Shown: positions 36,085 to 48,742, counted from the first letter of the stretch. The stretch is DNA of 64,000 nucleotides from Pseudonocardia sp. 73-21 (GCF_001899645.1 NZ_MKVV01000098.1:46944-110943); one strand, 5' to 3'. Numbers and translations: made by a program. The notes: generated by a model from the sequence alone, not told the origin.

Positions 36085-37236
36085 ATGGTCCAAGCTCTCA
36101 GTCTCACGCGTCCCGCTCGCCCGCACGCGGCCCGCGACCTGCCCGGGATCGTCCGCGGCGCCGTCGAGGCGGGCCGCGACGAGGCCGACGTGCTGCGCCG
36201 GCTCCCGGCGAGCCTGCTGGAGGCCCTGCGCGCCGCCGGCGCGTTCCGCCTCTCGACGCCGCGCGAACTCGGCGGGTTCGAGGCGAGCCTGAGCGAGTCG
36301 CTGGAGGTCCTCGAGTGCCTGGCCCGGCTGGACGGGCCGGTCGCGTGGAACGTCTGGAACGGCAACCTCGGCTTCTCCGCGGCCCTGCTGCCCGCGGCGG
36401 GGGTGGACCGGATCTGGGGTGACGGGGCCGATCCCGTGATCGCGAACTCGGCCCGGCCGACGGGGGTCGGGGTGGAGGTCGACGGCGGGTTCGCGCTGTC
36501 GGGTCGGTGGGACATGGTCAGTGCCGCGGACTCGGCCGACTGGATCGCCCTGTTCGGCACCGTCTCCCCGGGCGACCGGCCCGACGTGCGGGTCTTCTAC
36601 ACCCGGCGCGCGGACATCACCGTGCTCGACACCTGGGACGTCACCGGGATGCGTGGCACGGGCAGTGGCAGCGTGGTCGCCGACGGGGTCCTCGTGCCGG
36701 GCGATCTCGTGGTCAGCCCGTTCGGACCGGCGCGGATCGACCGCCCGCTCTACCGGATACCGGCGTTCACCCTCGCCTCCACGGGCTGCGCGGCCGTCGT
36801 CCTCGGGATCGCCGCCGCGGCCGTCGAGGAGATCGTCGCGCTCGCACCGGGCAAGGGCACCGACAACGGGATGCTGGCCGGGCGCGGTTACGCGCAGTCG
36901 GCGGTCAGTGGCACCGACGCCGCGCTGCGGGCGGCCCGGCTCCTGCTGCTGGCGGCGGCGGCCGACGTCGACGAAGCGGCGGTCGCGGGTGCGGTTCCGC
37001 TCGCGCTCCGGGGTGCCCTGCGCGGCGCGATGTGCCACGCGGCGTCCACCGCCCGGGACGCCCTCACCGCGATGTACGCCCTGGGCAGCTCGGTGTCGCT
37101 CTACCGTGGCGGTCGACTGGAGCGGCTGTTCCGCGACGGGTTCGCGGCCGCCCAGCACGGCCTGCTGGCCGCCGGCCACCAGGAGACGGCGGGCCGGATC
37201 CGGCTGGGCCTCGATGCCGGCACCCCGATCTTCTGA
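36085..37236 (+). CDS. acyl-CoA dehydrogenase-fold flavin oxidoreductase/monooxygenase
   Basis: The 383-residue protein of the acyl-CoA dehydrogenase superfamily resembles group D flavin monooxygenases (HsaA/DszC/HpaB-like). It reads LPASLLEALRAAGAFRLSTPRELGGFEAS, LARLDGPVAWNVWNGNLGFSAALLP, LSGRWDMVSAADSADWIALFG, DTWDVTGMRGTGSGSVVADGVLVP, and C-terminal AYALGSSVSLYRGGRLERLFRDGFAAAQH. The WDVTGMRGTGS segment and the lack of a catalytic Glu at the usual dehydrogenase site favour a flavin-dependent oxygenase. The ATG directly follows the TetR operator. It is probably a detoxifying or catabolic enzyme controlled by the divergent TetR. The substrate is unknown. Confidence 0.8.
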   Translation: MVQALSLTRPARPHAARDLPGIVRGAVEAGRDEADVLRRLPASLLEALRAAGAFRLSTPRELGGFEASLSESLEVLECLARLDGPVAWNVWNGNLGFSAALLPAAGVDRIWGDGADPVIANSARPTGVGVEVDGGFALSGRWDMVSAADSADWIALFGTVSPGDRPDVRVFYTRRADITVLDTWDVTGMRGTGSGSVVADGVLVPGDLVVSPFGPARIDRPLYRIPAFTLASTGCAAVVLGIAAAAVEEIVALAPGKGTDNGMLAGRGYAQSAVSGTDAALRAARLLLLAAAADVDEAAVAGAVPLALRGALRGAMCHAASTARDALTAMYALGSSVSLYRGGRLERLFRDGFAAAQHGLLAAGHQETAGRIRLGLDAGTPIF

Positions 37237-37363
37237 GGTGAGGGCAGAACCACATCGAATCGATTCGACGCGTGGTCGGCCACCGGCGTAGCGTTCGGGA
37301 CCGGCCTGCTGCGACGACGAGTGCGGCCACCCCTGTCCACATTCGCCACGCAGGAGCACCGCC

Positions 37364-38539
37364 ATGCCCGTCGCGATCATCGCGATGGCGCTGGGCACGT
37401 TCGCCATCGGCCTCACCGAGTTCGCCGTCATGGGTCTGCTGCCCCGCATCGCCACCGACCTGTCCGTCTCCGTCGCCGGGGCCGGCAACCTCGTCACGGC
37501 CTACGCGATCGGCGTGGTGGTCGGCGCGCCGCTGCTCACCGCGGCCGCGTTCCGGTTGCGCAGGCGCACCGCGCTGCTGCTGTTCATGGGCCTTTTCGTC
37601 GCCGGCAACGCCCTCGCGGCGGTCGCTCCGAGCTTCGGCGTCCTGCTCGTCGCCCGGTTCCTCTCCGGTCTCCCGCACGGCGCGTTCTTCGGCGTGGGAG
37701 CGCTCGTCGCCGCGTCCCTGGTCGCGGAGCGTCGTCGGGCGTCGGCCGTCGCGACGATGCTGCTCGGGCTGACCCTGGCCAACCTCGTCGGCGTGCCGCT
37801 CACCACCGCGCTCGGGTCCACGGCGGGCTGGCGGCTGGCGTTCGTGATCATCACCGGTATCGCGCTGCTGTGCATCGGCGGGATGCTCGCAACCGTCCCC
37901 CGCGAGGCCATCCCCGCGGTCCGCCCGCGGCTGGCGGGGGAGTTCGCCGCGTTCCGCAAGCCCGCGGTCCTGCTGGCGCTCGCCGCGGTGGTCGTGGGCT
38001 GCGGCGGGCTGTTCTCCTTCTACACGTTCATCGCGCCGATGCTCACCGAGCGGACGGGTCTCGGCCCGGGGGCCGTGCCGGTGCTGCTGGCCGTGTTCGG
38101 CCTCGGCATGACCGTCGGGTCGGTGCTCGGAGGCCGGTTGTCGGACCGCTTCGACCCCCGCCACGTCGTCGTCGCCCTCCTCGCGGGCCAGGCAGTGCTC
38201 CTGCTGCTGGCCGTGCCCGCGATGGCCTCGCCCGTGCTCGCGCCCGCGGTGGTCTTCGGCGTCGGGGTGCTGGGCCTGGGCCTCGTCCCCGCCGTGCAGA
38301 CCATGGTGATGGACGCGGCCGGCGACGCACCCTCGCTGGCCTCGGCGGCCATCCAGTCGGCCTTCAACCTCTCCAACGCGGTCGGCGCCTCCCTGGGCGG
38401 CCTGGTGCTCGCGGCCGGCCTGGGCCTCGCCGCGCCGCCGGCGGCCGGCGCCCTGCTGGCGGCGCTGGGCATCGTCCCGGCATGGGCGGCGGTGGCCCTG
38501 GCGCGCCGGCGGAGCCGCCGAGTGCCGGTCCCGGCCTGA
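37364..38539 (+). CDS. MFS transporter (DHA1, AraJ-like)
   Basis: The 391-residue major facilitator transporter has about twelve helices. The start IIAMALGTFAIGLTEFAVMGLLPRIATDLSVSVAGAGNLVTAYAIGVVVGAPLL is typical of AraJ/DHA1 exporters, with the motif A-like segment AAFRLRRRTALLLFMGLF. It then has RFLSGLPHGAFFGVGALVAASLVAERRRASAVATMLLGLTLANLVGVPLTTALG, where the GVPLTTALG segment corresponds to the exporter-type motif C region. ATG at 37364. The 127-bp gap after the oxidoreductase includes ATCGAATCGATTCGA, an AT-richer palindromic stretch (near 37254) that may hold its own operator. It likely exports the inducer of the TetR system. Confidence 0.9.
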   Translation: MPVAIIAMALGTFAIGLTEFAVMGLLPRIATDLSVSVAGAGNLVTAYAIGVVVGAPLLTAAAFRLRRRTALLLFMGLFVAGNALAAVAPSFGVLLVARFLSGLPHGAFFGVGALVAASLVAERRRASAVATMLLGLTLANLVGVPLTTALGSTAGWRLAFVIITGIALLCIGGMLATVPREAIPAVRPRLAGEFAAFRKPAVLLALAAVVVGCGGLFSFYTFIAPMLTERTGLGPGAVPVLLAVFGLGMTVGSVLGGRLSDRFDPRHVVVALLAGQAVLLLLAVPAMASPVLAPAVVFGVGVLGLGLVPAVQTMVMDAAGDAPSLASAAIQSAFNLSNAVGASLGGLVLAAGLGLAAPPAAGALLAALGIVPAWAAVALARRRSRRVPVPA

Positions 38540-38606
38540 CGCGCGAGTCGGCGGTTCCGGGAGGTGCGGTCGGCAGGATCGGCCGTGGGTGGCACAACCG
38601 GCCAGA

Positions 38607-38643
38607 TGTGGCCGGCAACGCGCCGACCGCTGATCATGGGAAG
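38607..38643 (+). repeat. interspersed palindromic element (copy D)
   Basis: TGGCCGGCAACGCGCCGACCGCTGATCATGG matches the other copies at nearly all positions of the shared core. It lies between the MFS gene and the bldD terminator. Confidence 0.75.
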
Positions 38644-38728
38644 GGCCCCCGCCGGGACGCCCGCGCTCCCTGCGAGGTGCCGGTCGCGCCGTCACCCGCC
38701 CGCGCGTTGTCCACACGAGACGTCCACA

Positions 38729-38771
38729 GACGACAGAGCCGCACCGGGGCAGCCGGTGCGGCTCTGTCGTC
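38729..38771. terminator. bidirectional terminator hairpin (MFS/bldD)
   Basis: GACGACAGAGCCGCACCGG, loop GGCAG, and its exact complement CCGGTGCGGCTCTGTCGTC form a 19-bp perfect stem between the convergent MFS and bldD genes. No T-run follows, which is common in high-GC actinobacteria. Confidence 0.85.
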
Positions 38772-38815
38772 GCTCGCGGGCCTGGCACCCTTCCCCAGGT
38801 GCCCGCCCGGTGGTC

Positions 38816-39298
38816 CTACGAGACGGGGCGCGCCTCGGGAGGCAGGACGCCCCAGTCGATGAGCTGGTCGGTGAGCTCGCCGGGCGTCATGTCGTAGATG
38901 ATCGACAGCGACCGGAGGTCCTCGGCACGGATCGAGAGGACCTTGCCGTTGTAGTCACCGCGCTGGCTCTGGATCGCGGCGGCGTAACGGGCGAGCGGGC
39001 CGACCTTGTCGGCCGGGAGCTGCTGCAGCCGCTCCAGGTTGATGACGATCTTCGTGGCCGGCTCGGAGCCGGACGGCACGCGCCCCTCGGGGAGTAGTTC
39101 GGCCACGGGAACGCCGTAGAAGTCGGCCAGCTCGGCCAGCTTCTGCACCGTGACGGCCCGGTCGCCGCGCTCGTACGAGCCGACGACGACGGCCTTCCAG
39201 CGACCGCCCGACTTCTGTTCCACTCCGTGCAGCGACAAGCCCTGCTGTTGCCGGATGGCGCGCAGCTTGCCGCCGAGCGCCTTGGCGTAGTCGCCCAT
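38816..39298 (-). CDS. bldD: BldD, c-di-GMP-responsive developmental regulator
   Basis: The 160-residue protein begins with a helix-turn-helix DNA-binding domain (DYAKALGGKLRAIRQQQGLSLHGVEQKSGGRWKAVVVGSYERGDRAVTVQKLAELADFYGVPVAELLP). Its C-terminal domain (KIVINLERLQQLPADKVGPLARYAAAIQSQRGDYNGKVLSIRAEDLRSLSIIY) has the RGD tripeptide of the BldD c-di-GMP-binding signature. In Streptomyces BldD represses developmental genes when bound to tetrameric c-di-GMP. ATG at 39298 is preceded by GGAGG. The gene normally adjoins pyrR divergently in actinobacteria, as here. Confidence 0.96.
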   Translation of the reverse strand: MGDYAKALGGKLRAIRQQQGLSLHGVEQKSGGRWKAVVVGSYERGDRAVTVQKLAELADFYGVPVAELLPEGRVPSGSEPATKIVINLERLQQLPADKVGPLARYAAAIQSQRGDYNGKVLSIRAEDLRSLSIIYDMTPGELTDQLIDWGVLPPEARPVS

Positions 39299-39485
39299 CT
39301 GGCGACCTCCTCACTTGCTGGTCCGTCGGTCCTGCCGCGGGGGTGGGGCCGACCTGGTGATGACGTGTAAAGCGCCGTGCCGTCTGATGCGCAGGGAGCC
39401 GAAGCGCAGCGGTGCGGCCCTCGCCCGCGGTGGTGCTGCCCCCCGCTTCCGCGGCCACCCTGCGAGCAAGAGTTCAATACGGAGA

Positions 39486-39517
39486 GTAATCATGCGCTTG
39501 CGCCGTCGATCGGTCAA
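39486..39517 (-). promoter_or_regulatory. putative bldD promoter
   Basis: On the minus strand TTGACC (39517-39512) is followed by a roughly 18-20 base spacer and ATGATTAC as a -10 region (around 39492-39486), about 190 bases before the bldD ATG. The rest of 39299-39819 shows no gene. ORFs there have poor codon bias. Confidence 0.35.
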
Positions 39518-39786
39518 GCCGGTCACCCCCTGACGGGGTTTCCGGACCCAGAGATCACTCGAACGGCTGATCGACACGCCCCGGCCTGGCCTTACGACCG
39601 TAGTATTCGTGGCAACTCTCCGTCAGATGGTGACAGCTGCGTGGCTGGTGGGGTTCGAGTGGGTGTCCTGGTGGCTCACGCGGGGTTGTGACGCTGGCGA
39701 TGTCGGGGCGTCCGGGGACGGGTCATCGTCGGGTGCACTGGTACGGTCGGCCACGGCTGGGGTCCGAGTGAGGACCGTTCCTTTAA

Positions 39787-39813
39787 GGCCCGTCCGGTGA
39801 GGCGGGGAAGGAG
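39787..39813 (+). promoter_or_regulatory. PyrR-binding leader hairpin
   Basis: CCTTTAAGGCCCGTCCGGTGAGGCGGGGAAGGAGA precedes pyrR. CCCGTC/GGCGGG forms a 6-bp stem with loop CGGTGA, resembling the actinobacterial PyrR binding loop. The stem sits immediately before the GGAAGGAG ribosome binding site. In Mycobacterium, PyrR binding to such a hairpin represses translation when UMP is abundant, and the layout here fits that. Confidence 0.65.
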
Positions 39814-39819
39814 AGACTC

Positions 39820-40392
39820 GTGGCGGACGACCGCCGCGGGGACCAGGCAGGCGCCGATGCTCCCGGCCGGGAGCTGCTCAGCGCCGCCGACGTCACCCGC
39901 ACCATCGCGCGCATCGCGCACCAGATCATCGAGAAGACCGCGGGCACCGACAACGTCGTGCTCATCGGCATCCCCACGCGCGGTGCCGTGCTGGCCCGAC
40001 GGCTGGCCGCGGCGATCGAGGAGTTCGAGGGCAGCGCACCCGCCGTCGGGTTCGTCGACCCCACGCTCTACCGCGACGACCTGCGCCGCCGTCCCGCCCG
40101 CGCGCTGGAGGACACCCAGGTGCCCGAGGGCGGCCTCGACGACACGCTCGTCGTCCTGGTCGACGACGTGCTGATGTCCGGGCGCACCGTGCGGGCGGCG
40201 CTGGATGCCCTGAGCGACCACGGCCGCCCGCGCGCCGTGCAGCTCGCCGTGCTGGTCGACCGCGGCCACCGCGAGCTGCCGATCCGGGCCGACTACGTCG
40301 GCAAGAACGTGCCCACCGCCCGCGACGAGCAGATCCTCGTCCTGCTCGACGAGACCGACGGCGCCGACGCCGTCCGATTGGGACGCACGTGA
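39820..40392 (+). CDS. pyrR: bifunctional pyr operon regulator/uracil phosphoribosyltransferase
   Basis: The 190-residue PyrR binds pyr leader RNA in response to UMP and has uracil phosphoribosyltransferase activity. It shows [61 protein letters not shown], and the PRPP-binding motif [52 protein letters not shown] closes the fold. GTG at 39820 follows a good ribosome binding site. The stop overlaps pyrB by 4 bp. It heads a six-gene de novo UMP operon. Confidence 0.96.
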   Translation: MADDRRGDQAGADAPGRELLSAADVTRTIARIAHQIIEKTAGTDNVVLIGIPTRGAVLARRLAAAIEEFEGSAPAVGFVDPTLYRDDLRRRPARALEDTQVPEGGLDDTLVVLVDDVLMSGRTVRAALDALSDHGRPRAVQLAVLVDRGHRELPIRADYVGKNVPTARDEQILVLLDETDGADAVRLGRT

Positions 40393-41333
40393 AGCACCTG
40401 CTCTCGGTGACCGACCTCGACGCCGCCGCGGCCACCGCCCTGCTCGACACCTCCGACCGGCTCAAGCAGGCCCTGCTCGGCCGTGAGGTCCGCAAGCTCC
40501 CCACCCTGCGTGGTCGCACCGTCATCACGATGTTCTACGAGAACTCCACCCGCACCCGCGTCTCGTTCGAGATCGCCGGCAAGTGGATGAGCGCCGACAC
40601 CGTCAACGTCAGCGCGTCCGGCTCGTCGGTGGCGAAGGGCGAGTCCCTGCGTGACACCTCGCTGACGCTCTCCGCGATGGGCGCCGACTGCGTGATCGTC
40701 CGGCACCCCGCGTCGGGCTCGGCGCACCGGCTGGCCGCCTGGGCCGACCGCGACGCCGACACCACCGGCACGCACACCTCGATCGTCAACGCCGGCGACG
40801 GCACCCACGAGCACCCCACCCAGGCCCTGCTCGACGCGGCCACCCTGCGCGACCGTCTCGGCGGCATCGCCGGGCGCCGCATCGGGATCGTGGGCGACAT
40901 CCTGCACAGCCGCGTCGCCCGCTCCAACGTCTTCCTGCTCGCGACGCTCGGTGCGGAGGTGGTGGTGATCGCCCCGCCCACCCTGCTGCCCGTCGGCATC
41001 GCGGAGTGGCCCTGCCGGGTCAGCCCCGAGCTGGACGCCGAGCTGCCCGCCCTGGACGCGGTGATGATGCTGCGCGTGCAGGCCGAGCGGATGCACGGCT
41101 CGTTCTTCCCGTCCTCGCGCGAGTACGCGGTGCGCTACGGCCTCTCGTCCGACCGCGCCGCGCTGCTGCCCGACCGCGCCGTCGTGCTGCACCCGGGGCC
41201 GATGGTGCGCGGCATGGAGATCGCGCCCGCGGTGGCCGACGGCCCGCGCTCGGCGGTGCTGGCCCAGGTCCGCAACGGCGTCCACGTGCGCATGGCGGTC
41301 CTATACCACCTCCTCGCCGGAGCCCCGGAGTGA
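40389..41333 (+). CDS. pyrB: aspartate carbamoyltransferase catalytic subunit
   Basis: This 314-residue enzyme forms carbamoyl aspartate. [22 protein letters not shown] is the carbamoyl-phosphate signature, and [30 protein letters not shown] contains the catalytic-chain Lys. [21 protein letters not shown] binds both substrates, and [13 protein letters not shown] is the aspartate-side loop. No regulatory pyrI is present, as in other actinobacteria. GTG at 40389 overlaps the pyrR stop; its own stop overlaps the possible upstream start of pyrC. Confidence 0.97.
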   Translation: MKHLLSVTDLDAAAATALLDTSDRLKQALLGREVRKLPTLRGRTVITMFYENSTRTRVSFEIAGKWMSADTVNVSASGSSVAKGESLRDTSLTLSAMGADCVIVRHPASGSAHRLAAWADRDADTTGTHTSIVNAGDGTHEHPTQALLDAATLRDRLGGIAGRRIGIVGDILHSRVARSNVFLLATLGAEVVVIAPPTLLPVGIAEWPCRVSPELDAELPALDAVMMLRVQAERMHGSFFPSSREYAVRYGLSSDRAALLPDRAVVLHPGPMVRGMEIAPAVADGPRSAVLAQVRNGVHVRMAVLYHLLAGAPE

Positions 41334-41359
41334 GCGCTGCAACCACGAACGGAGCTCCC

Positions 41360-42685
41360 GTGCACGACCTGCTGATCACCTCCGCCCGGCCCTACGGCGT
41401 CGGGGACGCCGTGGACCTGCTGATCCGGGACGGCGTCGTCGTCGAGATGGGCCCCGGTCTCGTCGCGCCGGACGGCATCCCGACCCTCGACGCCGACGGC
41501 CTCGTGCTCCTGCCCGGCCTCGTCGACCTGCACACCCACCTGCGCGAGCCCGGCGGGGAGGAGTCGGAGACCATCGCCACCGGCTGCGCCGCCGCCGCGC
41601 TGGGCGGCTACACCGCGGTGTTCGCGATGCCCAACACCGACCCGGTCGCCGACTCCGACGTCGTGGTCGAGCACGTGCGCCGCCGCGGCGAGGAGGTCGG
41701 GCTGGTCGACGTCCACCCCGTCGGCGCGGTCACCGTCGGCCTCGAGGGCGTCAAGATGGCCGAGCTCGGCACGATGGCGATGAGCCGCGCGCAGGTGCGG
41801 ATGTTCTCCGACGACGGCAGGTGCGTGCACGACCCCCTGATCATGCGCCGTGCCCTGGAGTACGCCTCCGCGCTCGACGTCGTGATCGCCCAGCACGCCG
41901 AGGACCACCGCCTCACCGCGGGCGCCCAGGCCCACGAGGGCGTCGTCGCGTCGCGGCTGGGGCTGGCCGGCTGGCCCGCCACCGCCGAGGAGACGATCGT
42001 CGCCCGCGACTGCGCGCTGGCCCGCGAGGCCGGGGCCGCGCTGCACGTCTGTCACGTCTCCAGCGCGCGGACCATCGACGTCCTGCGTGCCGCCAAGGCC
42101 GCGGGCGTGCGGGTCAGCGCCGAGGTCACGCCGCACCATCTGCTGCTCACCGACGCGCGGCTGACCAGCTACGACCCGGTCAACAAGGTCAACCCGCCGC
42201 TGCGCACCGGCCCCGACACGCAGGCCATGCGGCAGGCGCTCGCCGAGGGCGTCATCGACGTCGTCGCCACCGACCACGCGCCGCACGCCAGCCAGTACAA
42301 GGACACCGAGTGGGCCGCGGCCAAGCCGGGCATGCTCGGGCTGCAGACGGCGCTGTCGGTGGTGGTGCTCGCGTGCGTCGAGTCCGGGCTGCTGGACTGG
42401 CGGGGCGTCGCGCGGGTGATGTCGGAGCGGCCCGCGGAGATCGCCGGGCTGCCCGACCACGGTCGTCCCATCGCGGAGGGCGAGCCGGCGAACCTGGTGC
42501 TCGTCGACCCCGACGGGGTCTGGACCGTACGGGGCGAGAACCTCGCCAGCCTGGCGTCCAACACGCCCTACGAGGGCATGCGGCTGCCGGCCACGGTGGT
42601 CGCCACGGTCCTGAGGGGCCGCATCACGGCTCAGGGCGGAGTGGCTGCGCCCTCGGGTGCTGCACAGAACGGAGAGAGAGTGTGA
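41360..42685 (+). CDS. pyrC: dihydroorotase (class I)
   Basis: The 441-residue amidohydrolase cyclises carbamoyl aspartate. [18 protein letters not shown] carries the HxH zinc ligands and substrate Arg, [13 protein letters not shown] and [19 protein letters not shown] follow, and [19 protein letters not shown] and the [15 protein letters not shown] catalytic Asp motif complete the site. GTG at 41360 has GGAG five bases upstream and gives the usual family N-terminus. GTG at 41330 would overlap pyrB and add ten residues. The stop overlaps carA. Some relatives have an extra small membrane-protein gene between pyrC and carA; none is here. Confidence 0.96.
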   Translation: MHDLLITSARPYGVGDAVDLLIRDGVVVEMGPGLVAPDGIPTLDADGLVLLPGLVDLHTHLREPGGEESETIATGCAAAALGGYTAVFAMPNTDPVADSDVVVEHVRRRGEEVGLVDVHPVGAVTVGLEGVKMAELGTMAMSRAQVRMFSDDGRCVHDPLIMRRALEYASALDVVIAQHAEDHRLTAGAQAHEGVVASRLGLAGWPATAEETIVARDCALAREAGAALHVCHVSSARTIDVLRAAKAAGVRVSAEVTPHHLLLTDARLTSYDPVNKVNPPLRTGPDTQAMRQALAEGVIDVVATDHAPHASQYKDTEWAAAKPGMLGLQTALSVVVLACVESGLLDWRGVARVMSERPAEIAGLPDHGRPIAEGEPANLVLVDPDGVWTVRGENLASLASNTPYEGMRLPATVVATVLRGRITAQGGVAAPSGAAQNGERV

Positions 42686-43818
42686 CCGCGCTACTCGTCC
42701 TCGAGGACGGCAGGATCTTCCGCGGGGAGGCCTACGGCGCCACCGGGACCGGGCTCGGCGAGGCGGTGTTCACCACCGGCATGACCGGCTACCAGGAGAC
42801 GCTGACCGACCCCTCCTACCACCGCCAGATCGTGGTGCAGACCGCCCCGCAGATCGGCAACACCGGCTGGAACGACGAGGACGACGAGTCCGCGGGGATC
42901 CAGGTCGCCGGGTACGTGGTGCGCGACCCGAGCCGCTCGCCGTCCAACTGGCGCGCCACGGGCTCACTGGGCGACGCCCTCGTGGCGCAGGGGATCGTGG
43001 GGGTGTCCGGTGTGGACACCCGAGCACTGGTGCGGCACCTGCGCGAGCGCGGCGCCATGCGGGCCGGTGTGTTCTCCGGCGACGATCTGGCCGCCGACGC
43101 CGATCTCGTGGAGCGCGTGCGGCAGAGCCCGCCGATGGAGGGCGCCGACCTCTACGGCGCCGTCACCACCCGCGAGCCCTATGTTGTTGCGGCGCAGGGC
43201 ACTGCGCGGTTCCGGGTGGCCGCGCTCGACGTCGGGATCAAGGCCAACACGCCGCGGATGCTGGCGGCACGGGGCATCGAGACCCACGTGCTGCCCGCGT
43301 CCACGACGATCGAGGAGATCGAGGCGCTGAACCCCGACGGGTTCTTCCTCTCCAACGGTCCCGGCGACCCGGCCACCGCGGACGGCCCCGTGGAGCTCAC
43401 CCAGCAGGTCCTGGAGCGGCGGATCCCGCTGTTCGGCATCTGCTTCGGCAACCAGATCCTCGGCCGCGCACTGGGCCGCGACACGTTCAAGCTGCGCTAC
43501 GGCCACCGCGGCATCAACATCCCGGTGATCGAGCACGCCACCGGCCGCGTCGCGATCACGTCGCAGAACCACGGGTTCGCCGTGGCGGGCGAGGCGGGGG
43601 AGCGGTTCGACACCCCGTTCGGCCCGGGCCGGATCACCCACACCTGTCCCAACGACGGCTGCGTCGAGGGACTGGAACTGGTGGACGCGCCCGCGTTCAG
43701 CGTCCAGTACCACCCCGAGGCGGCGGCCGGCCCGCACGACGCGGCGGATCTGTTCGACCGCTTCGCGGAGCTCATGTCGGGCGGCGGCCGCCACCGCCTG
43801 GCCGGAGGCGGCTCGTGA
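42682..43818 (+). CDS. carA: carbamoyl-phosphate synthase small subunit
   Basis: The 378-residue glutaminase subunit has a CPSase small domain, [49 protein letters not shown]. This is followed by a class I glutamine amidotransferase with [10 protein letters not shown], the nucleophile region [16 protein letters not shown], and [14 protein letters not shown] with the catalytic His/Glu. It supplies ammonia to CarB. GTG at 42682 overlaps pyrC. Between carA and carB there is a 51-base gap containing a small overlapping ORF. Confidence 0.97.
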   Translation: MTALLVLEDGRIFRGEAYGATGTGLGEAVFTTGMTGYQETLTDPSYHRQIVVQTAPQIGNTGWNDEDDESAGIQVAGYVVRDPSRSPSNWRATGSLGDALVAQGIVGVSGVDTRALVRHLRERGAMRAGVFSGDDLAADADLVERVRQSPPMEGADLYGAVTTREPYVVAAQGTARFRVAALDVGIKANTPRMLAARGIETHVLPASTTIEEIEALNPDGFFLSNGPGDPATADGPVELTQQVLERRIPLFGICFGNQILGRALGRDTFKLRYGHRGINIPVIEHATGRVAITSQNHGFAVAGEAGERFDTPFGPGRITHTCPNDGCVEGLELVDAPAFSVQYHPEAAAGPHDAADLFDRFAELMSGGGRHRLAGGGS

Positions 43819-43869
43819 ACTCCCGGACCCACCCGACGACCAGCAGCACCGAGACGGAGGAGCGCCAGC

Positions 43870-43883
<14 letters not shown>
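43815..43883 (+). other. 22-codon ORF bridging carA and carB
   Basis: A GTG overlapping the carA stop opens a 22-residue, Thr/Glu/Arg-rich frame ([21 protein letters not shown]) that ends inside the first codons of carB in another frame. It could keep ribosomes moving between carA and carB (translational coupling) or be chance. No family is recognised. Confidence 0.3.
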
Positions 43884-47157
<3,274 letters not shown>

Positions 47158-47178
47158 CCGAGTGCGGCTCCGCCGCCC

Positions 47179-47218
47179 GTGCGCGGATAACGGTGTTCCC
47201 GCACCGATATCCGCGCAC
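47179..47218. repeat. long hairpin between carB and pyrF
   Basis: GTGCGCGGATAACGGTG, loop TTCCCG, then CACCGATATCCGCGCAC: 17-bp arms with a single mismatch. It lies in the 80-base gap before pyrF. The right half (CACCG…TCCGCGCACG) recurs at 48762-48779 with two changes, so this may be a member of a short interspersed repeat family. Confidence 0.7.
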
Positions 47219-47239
47219 GACCCCCGGGAGGTTGCGGTG

Positions 47240-48061
47240 ATGGACACCTTCGGCACACGACTCGCGGCTGCCGTCACCACCCACGGCAACCTCTGCGCCG
47301 GGATCGACCCGCACCCGGGGTTGCTCGCGGCCTGGGACCTGACCGACGACGCCGAGGGCCTCGAGTCCTTCGCGACCACCTGCGCGGAGGCGTTCGCCGG
47401 GCACATCGGCGTGGTCAAGCCGCAGTCGGCGTTCTTCGAGCGGCACGGCTCGGCGGGGATCGCCGTGCTGGAGCGGCTGCTGGAGGCGTTCGACGGGACG
47501 GACACGCTGGTGATCCTCGACGCCAAGCGCGGTGACATCGGGTCCACGATGGACGGCTATGCCGACGCCTACCTCGGGGTCAAGGCCCCGCTGGGCGCCG
47601 ACGCCGTCACGCTCTCGCCGTACCTCGGGTTCGGGTCGCTGCTGCCGGGCCTCGACGCCGCGGCCGATGCCGGGCGCGGTGTGTTCGTGCTGGCCCGCAC
47701 GTCCAACCCGGAGGGGGAGCAGGTGCAGCTCGCCACGGTAGGGGGGCGGAGCGTCGCACAGTCGATCGTGGACGCCGCCGCGGCGCGCAACGCCGGTGCC
47801 GAGCCGCTGGGGGACGTCGGGGTGGTGGTCGGGGCCACGAACGACCACGGCCTCGACCTCACCGCGCTCAACGGCGCCGTGCTGGCGCCGGGGCTGGGTG
47901 CCCAGGGCGCCGGCCCGGCGGACATCCGGGTGCGGTTCGCCGGGCTGCGGGGGATCGTGCTGCCCGCGGCGTCCCGGTCGGTGCTCGAGGCGGGCCCGGA
48001 CGTGGCGGCGCTGCGGGGGGCCGCGCAGTCCCTGCGCGACGAACTGTCCGCGGCCGTCTGA
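47240..48061 (+). CDS. pyrF: orotidine 5'-phosphate decarboxylase
   Basis: The 273-residue OMP decarboxylase of the larger (type 2) actinobacterial group makes UMP. NLCAGIDPHPGLLAAWDL, VKPQSAFFERHGSAGIAVL and LVILDAKRGDIGSTMDGYADAYLG (catalytic DAKRGDI) precede SPYLGFGSLLPGL, VFVLARTSNPEG and the phosphate-binding VLAPGLGAQGAGP loop. ATG at 47240, with GTG at 47237 also possible, after GGGAGG. The usual next gene is mihF, but a 3.2-kb insertion of mostly decayed genes intervenes. No pyrD or pyrE is seen in the window. Confidence 0.97.
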   Translation: MDTFGTRLAAAVTTHGNLCAGIDPHPGLLAAWDLTDDAEGLESFATTCAEAFAGHIGVVKPQSAFFERHGSAGIAVLERLLEAFDGTDTLVILDAKRGDIGSTMDGYADAYLGVKAPLGADAVTLSPYLGFGSLLPGLDAAADAGRGVFVLARTSNPEGEQVQLATVGGRSVAQSIVDAAAARNAGAEPLGDVGVVVGATNDHGLDLTALNGAVLAPGLGAQGAGPADIRVRFAGLRGIVLPAASRSVLEAGPDVAALRGAAQSLRDELSAAV

Positions 48062-48196
48062 CGCCCGAGGCGCGACCGCCGTGCGCCGCCGACGTTCGCG
48101 CGGTGGTGCGTCAGCCATGATCACCGGATCGGTGCGCTCGCGGCATCATGCTGCCGTCTGTGCACCGGGCTGGTGATCAGCACCAGGAGCGCGGGG

Positions 48197-48262
48197 TTGT
48201 GATCAGCGGTTCGGCGCGTTTCCGGCCGGATCCGGCCGTTCCTGCACCCGAACGCCGATCAT
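48197..48262. repeat. interspersed palindromic element, inverted pair
   Basis: Two facing copies of the GATCATG element are centred on CCGGCCGGATCCGGCCG. The left copy (minus strand) reads GGAAACGCGCCGAACCGCTGATCA; the right reads …CACCCGAACGCCGATCATGACC. The surrounding gap 48062-48385 has further cores at 48117 (CATGATCACCGG) and 48174 (TGATCAGCACC), and no gene. Confidence 0.7.
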
Positions 48263-48385
48263 GACCGGGCGGATCGACCGGCGCCGGCCGCTGCCGGGAT
48301 TGGGCCGGCCGCTGGCCCCGACCCGCGCGCACGCTCCGCCGGTGGACCACGGAGGACGATCGGACCCGTGCCGGGGAGGTCAGTG

Positions 48386-48742
48386 GTGGTGGACGTGCTC
48401 ATCGTGGACGACGAGCCGCCCTTCCGGTCGGTGGCGCGGATCGTCGTCGGCCTGGTCGGGGGACGGACGGCGACGGCCGAGGCCGAGACGGGTGAGGACG
48501 CGCTCAGCCTCGTGGCCAGCACCCACCCGGAGGTGGTCCTCCTGGACATGAACCTGCCCGGCGTCAACGGCATCGAGGCGACCCGGCAGCTGCTGGCCGC
48601 CGCCCCGGGCACCACCGCGGTGCTGATGTGCACCTACTCCGCCGACGACCTGCCCCCCGACGCCTCCGACTGCGGCGCCGTGGCCCACCTGGGCGAGGAG
48701 GACCTCACGCCGTCCGCTCTCCGTGCGCTGGTGGCCTCGTGA
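48386..48742 (+). CDS. receiver-only response regulator (possibly decayed)
   Basis: The 118-residue CheY-like receiver domain has VDVLIVDDEPPFRSVARIVV (acidic pocket), EVVLLDMNLPGVNGIEATRQLLA (phospho-Asp) and TTAVLMCTYSADD (Thr/Ser position). The conserved Lys near the end is not present: AHLGEEDLTPSALRAL replaces the usual K-containing loop. No output domain follows. The neighbour on the other side of the FAD gene is a broken histidine kinase, so this is probably the surviving part of a degenerate two-component system. GTG at 48386 has GGGGAGG upstream; GTG 48368 and 48383 are alternatives. Confidence 0.75.
   Translation: MVDVLIVDDEPPFRSVARIVVGLVGGRTATAEAETGEDALSLVASTHPEVVLLDMNLPGVNGIEATRQLLAAAPGTTAVLMCTYSADDLPPDASDCGAVAHLGEEDLTPSALRALVAS

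Noticed and set aside
38729-38771. Idea that the 19-bp hairpin is an attachment site or mobile-element end
   Set aside because: It lies between two convergent genes with no direct repeats or integrase nearby; a terminator is the simpler reading.
39609-39800. 63-codon plus-strand ORF upstream of pyrR
   Set aside because: Codon bias is poor for the window, the translation is Trp/Gly/Ser-rich without a pattern, and it covers the promoter/leader region of pyrR.
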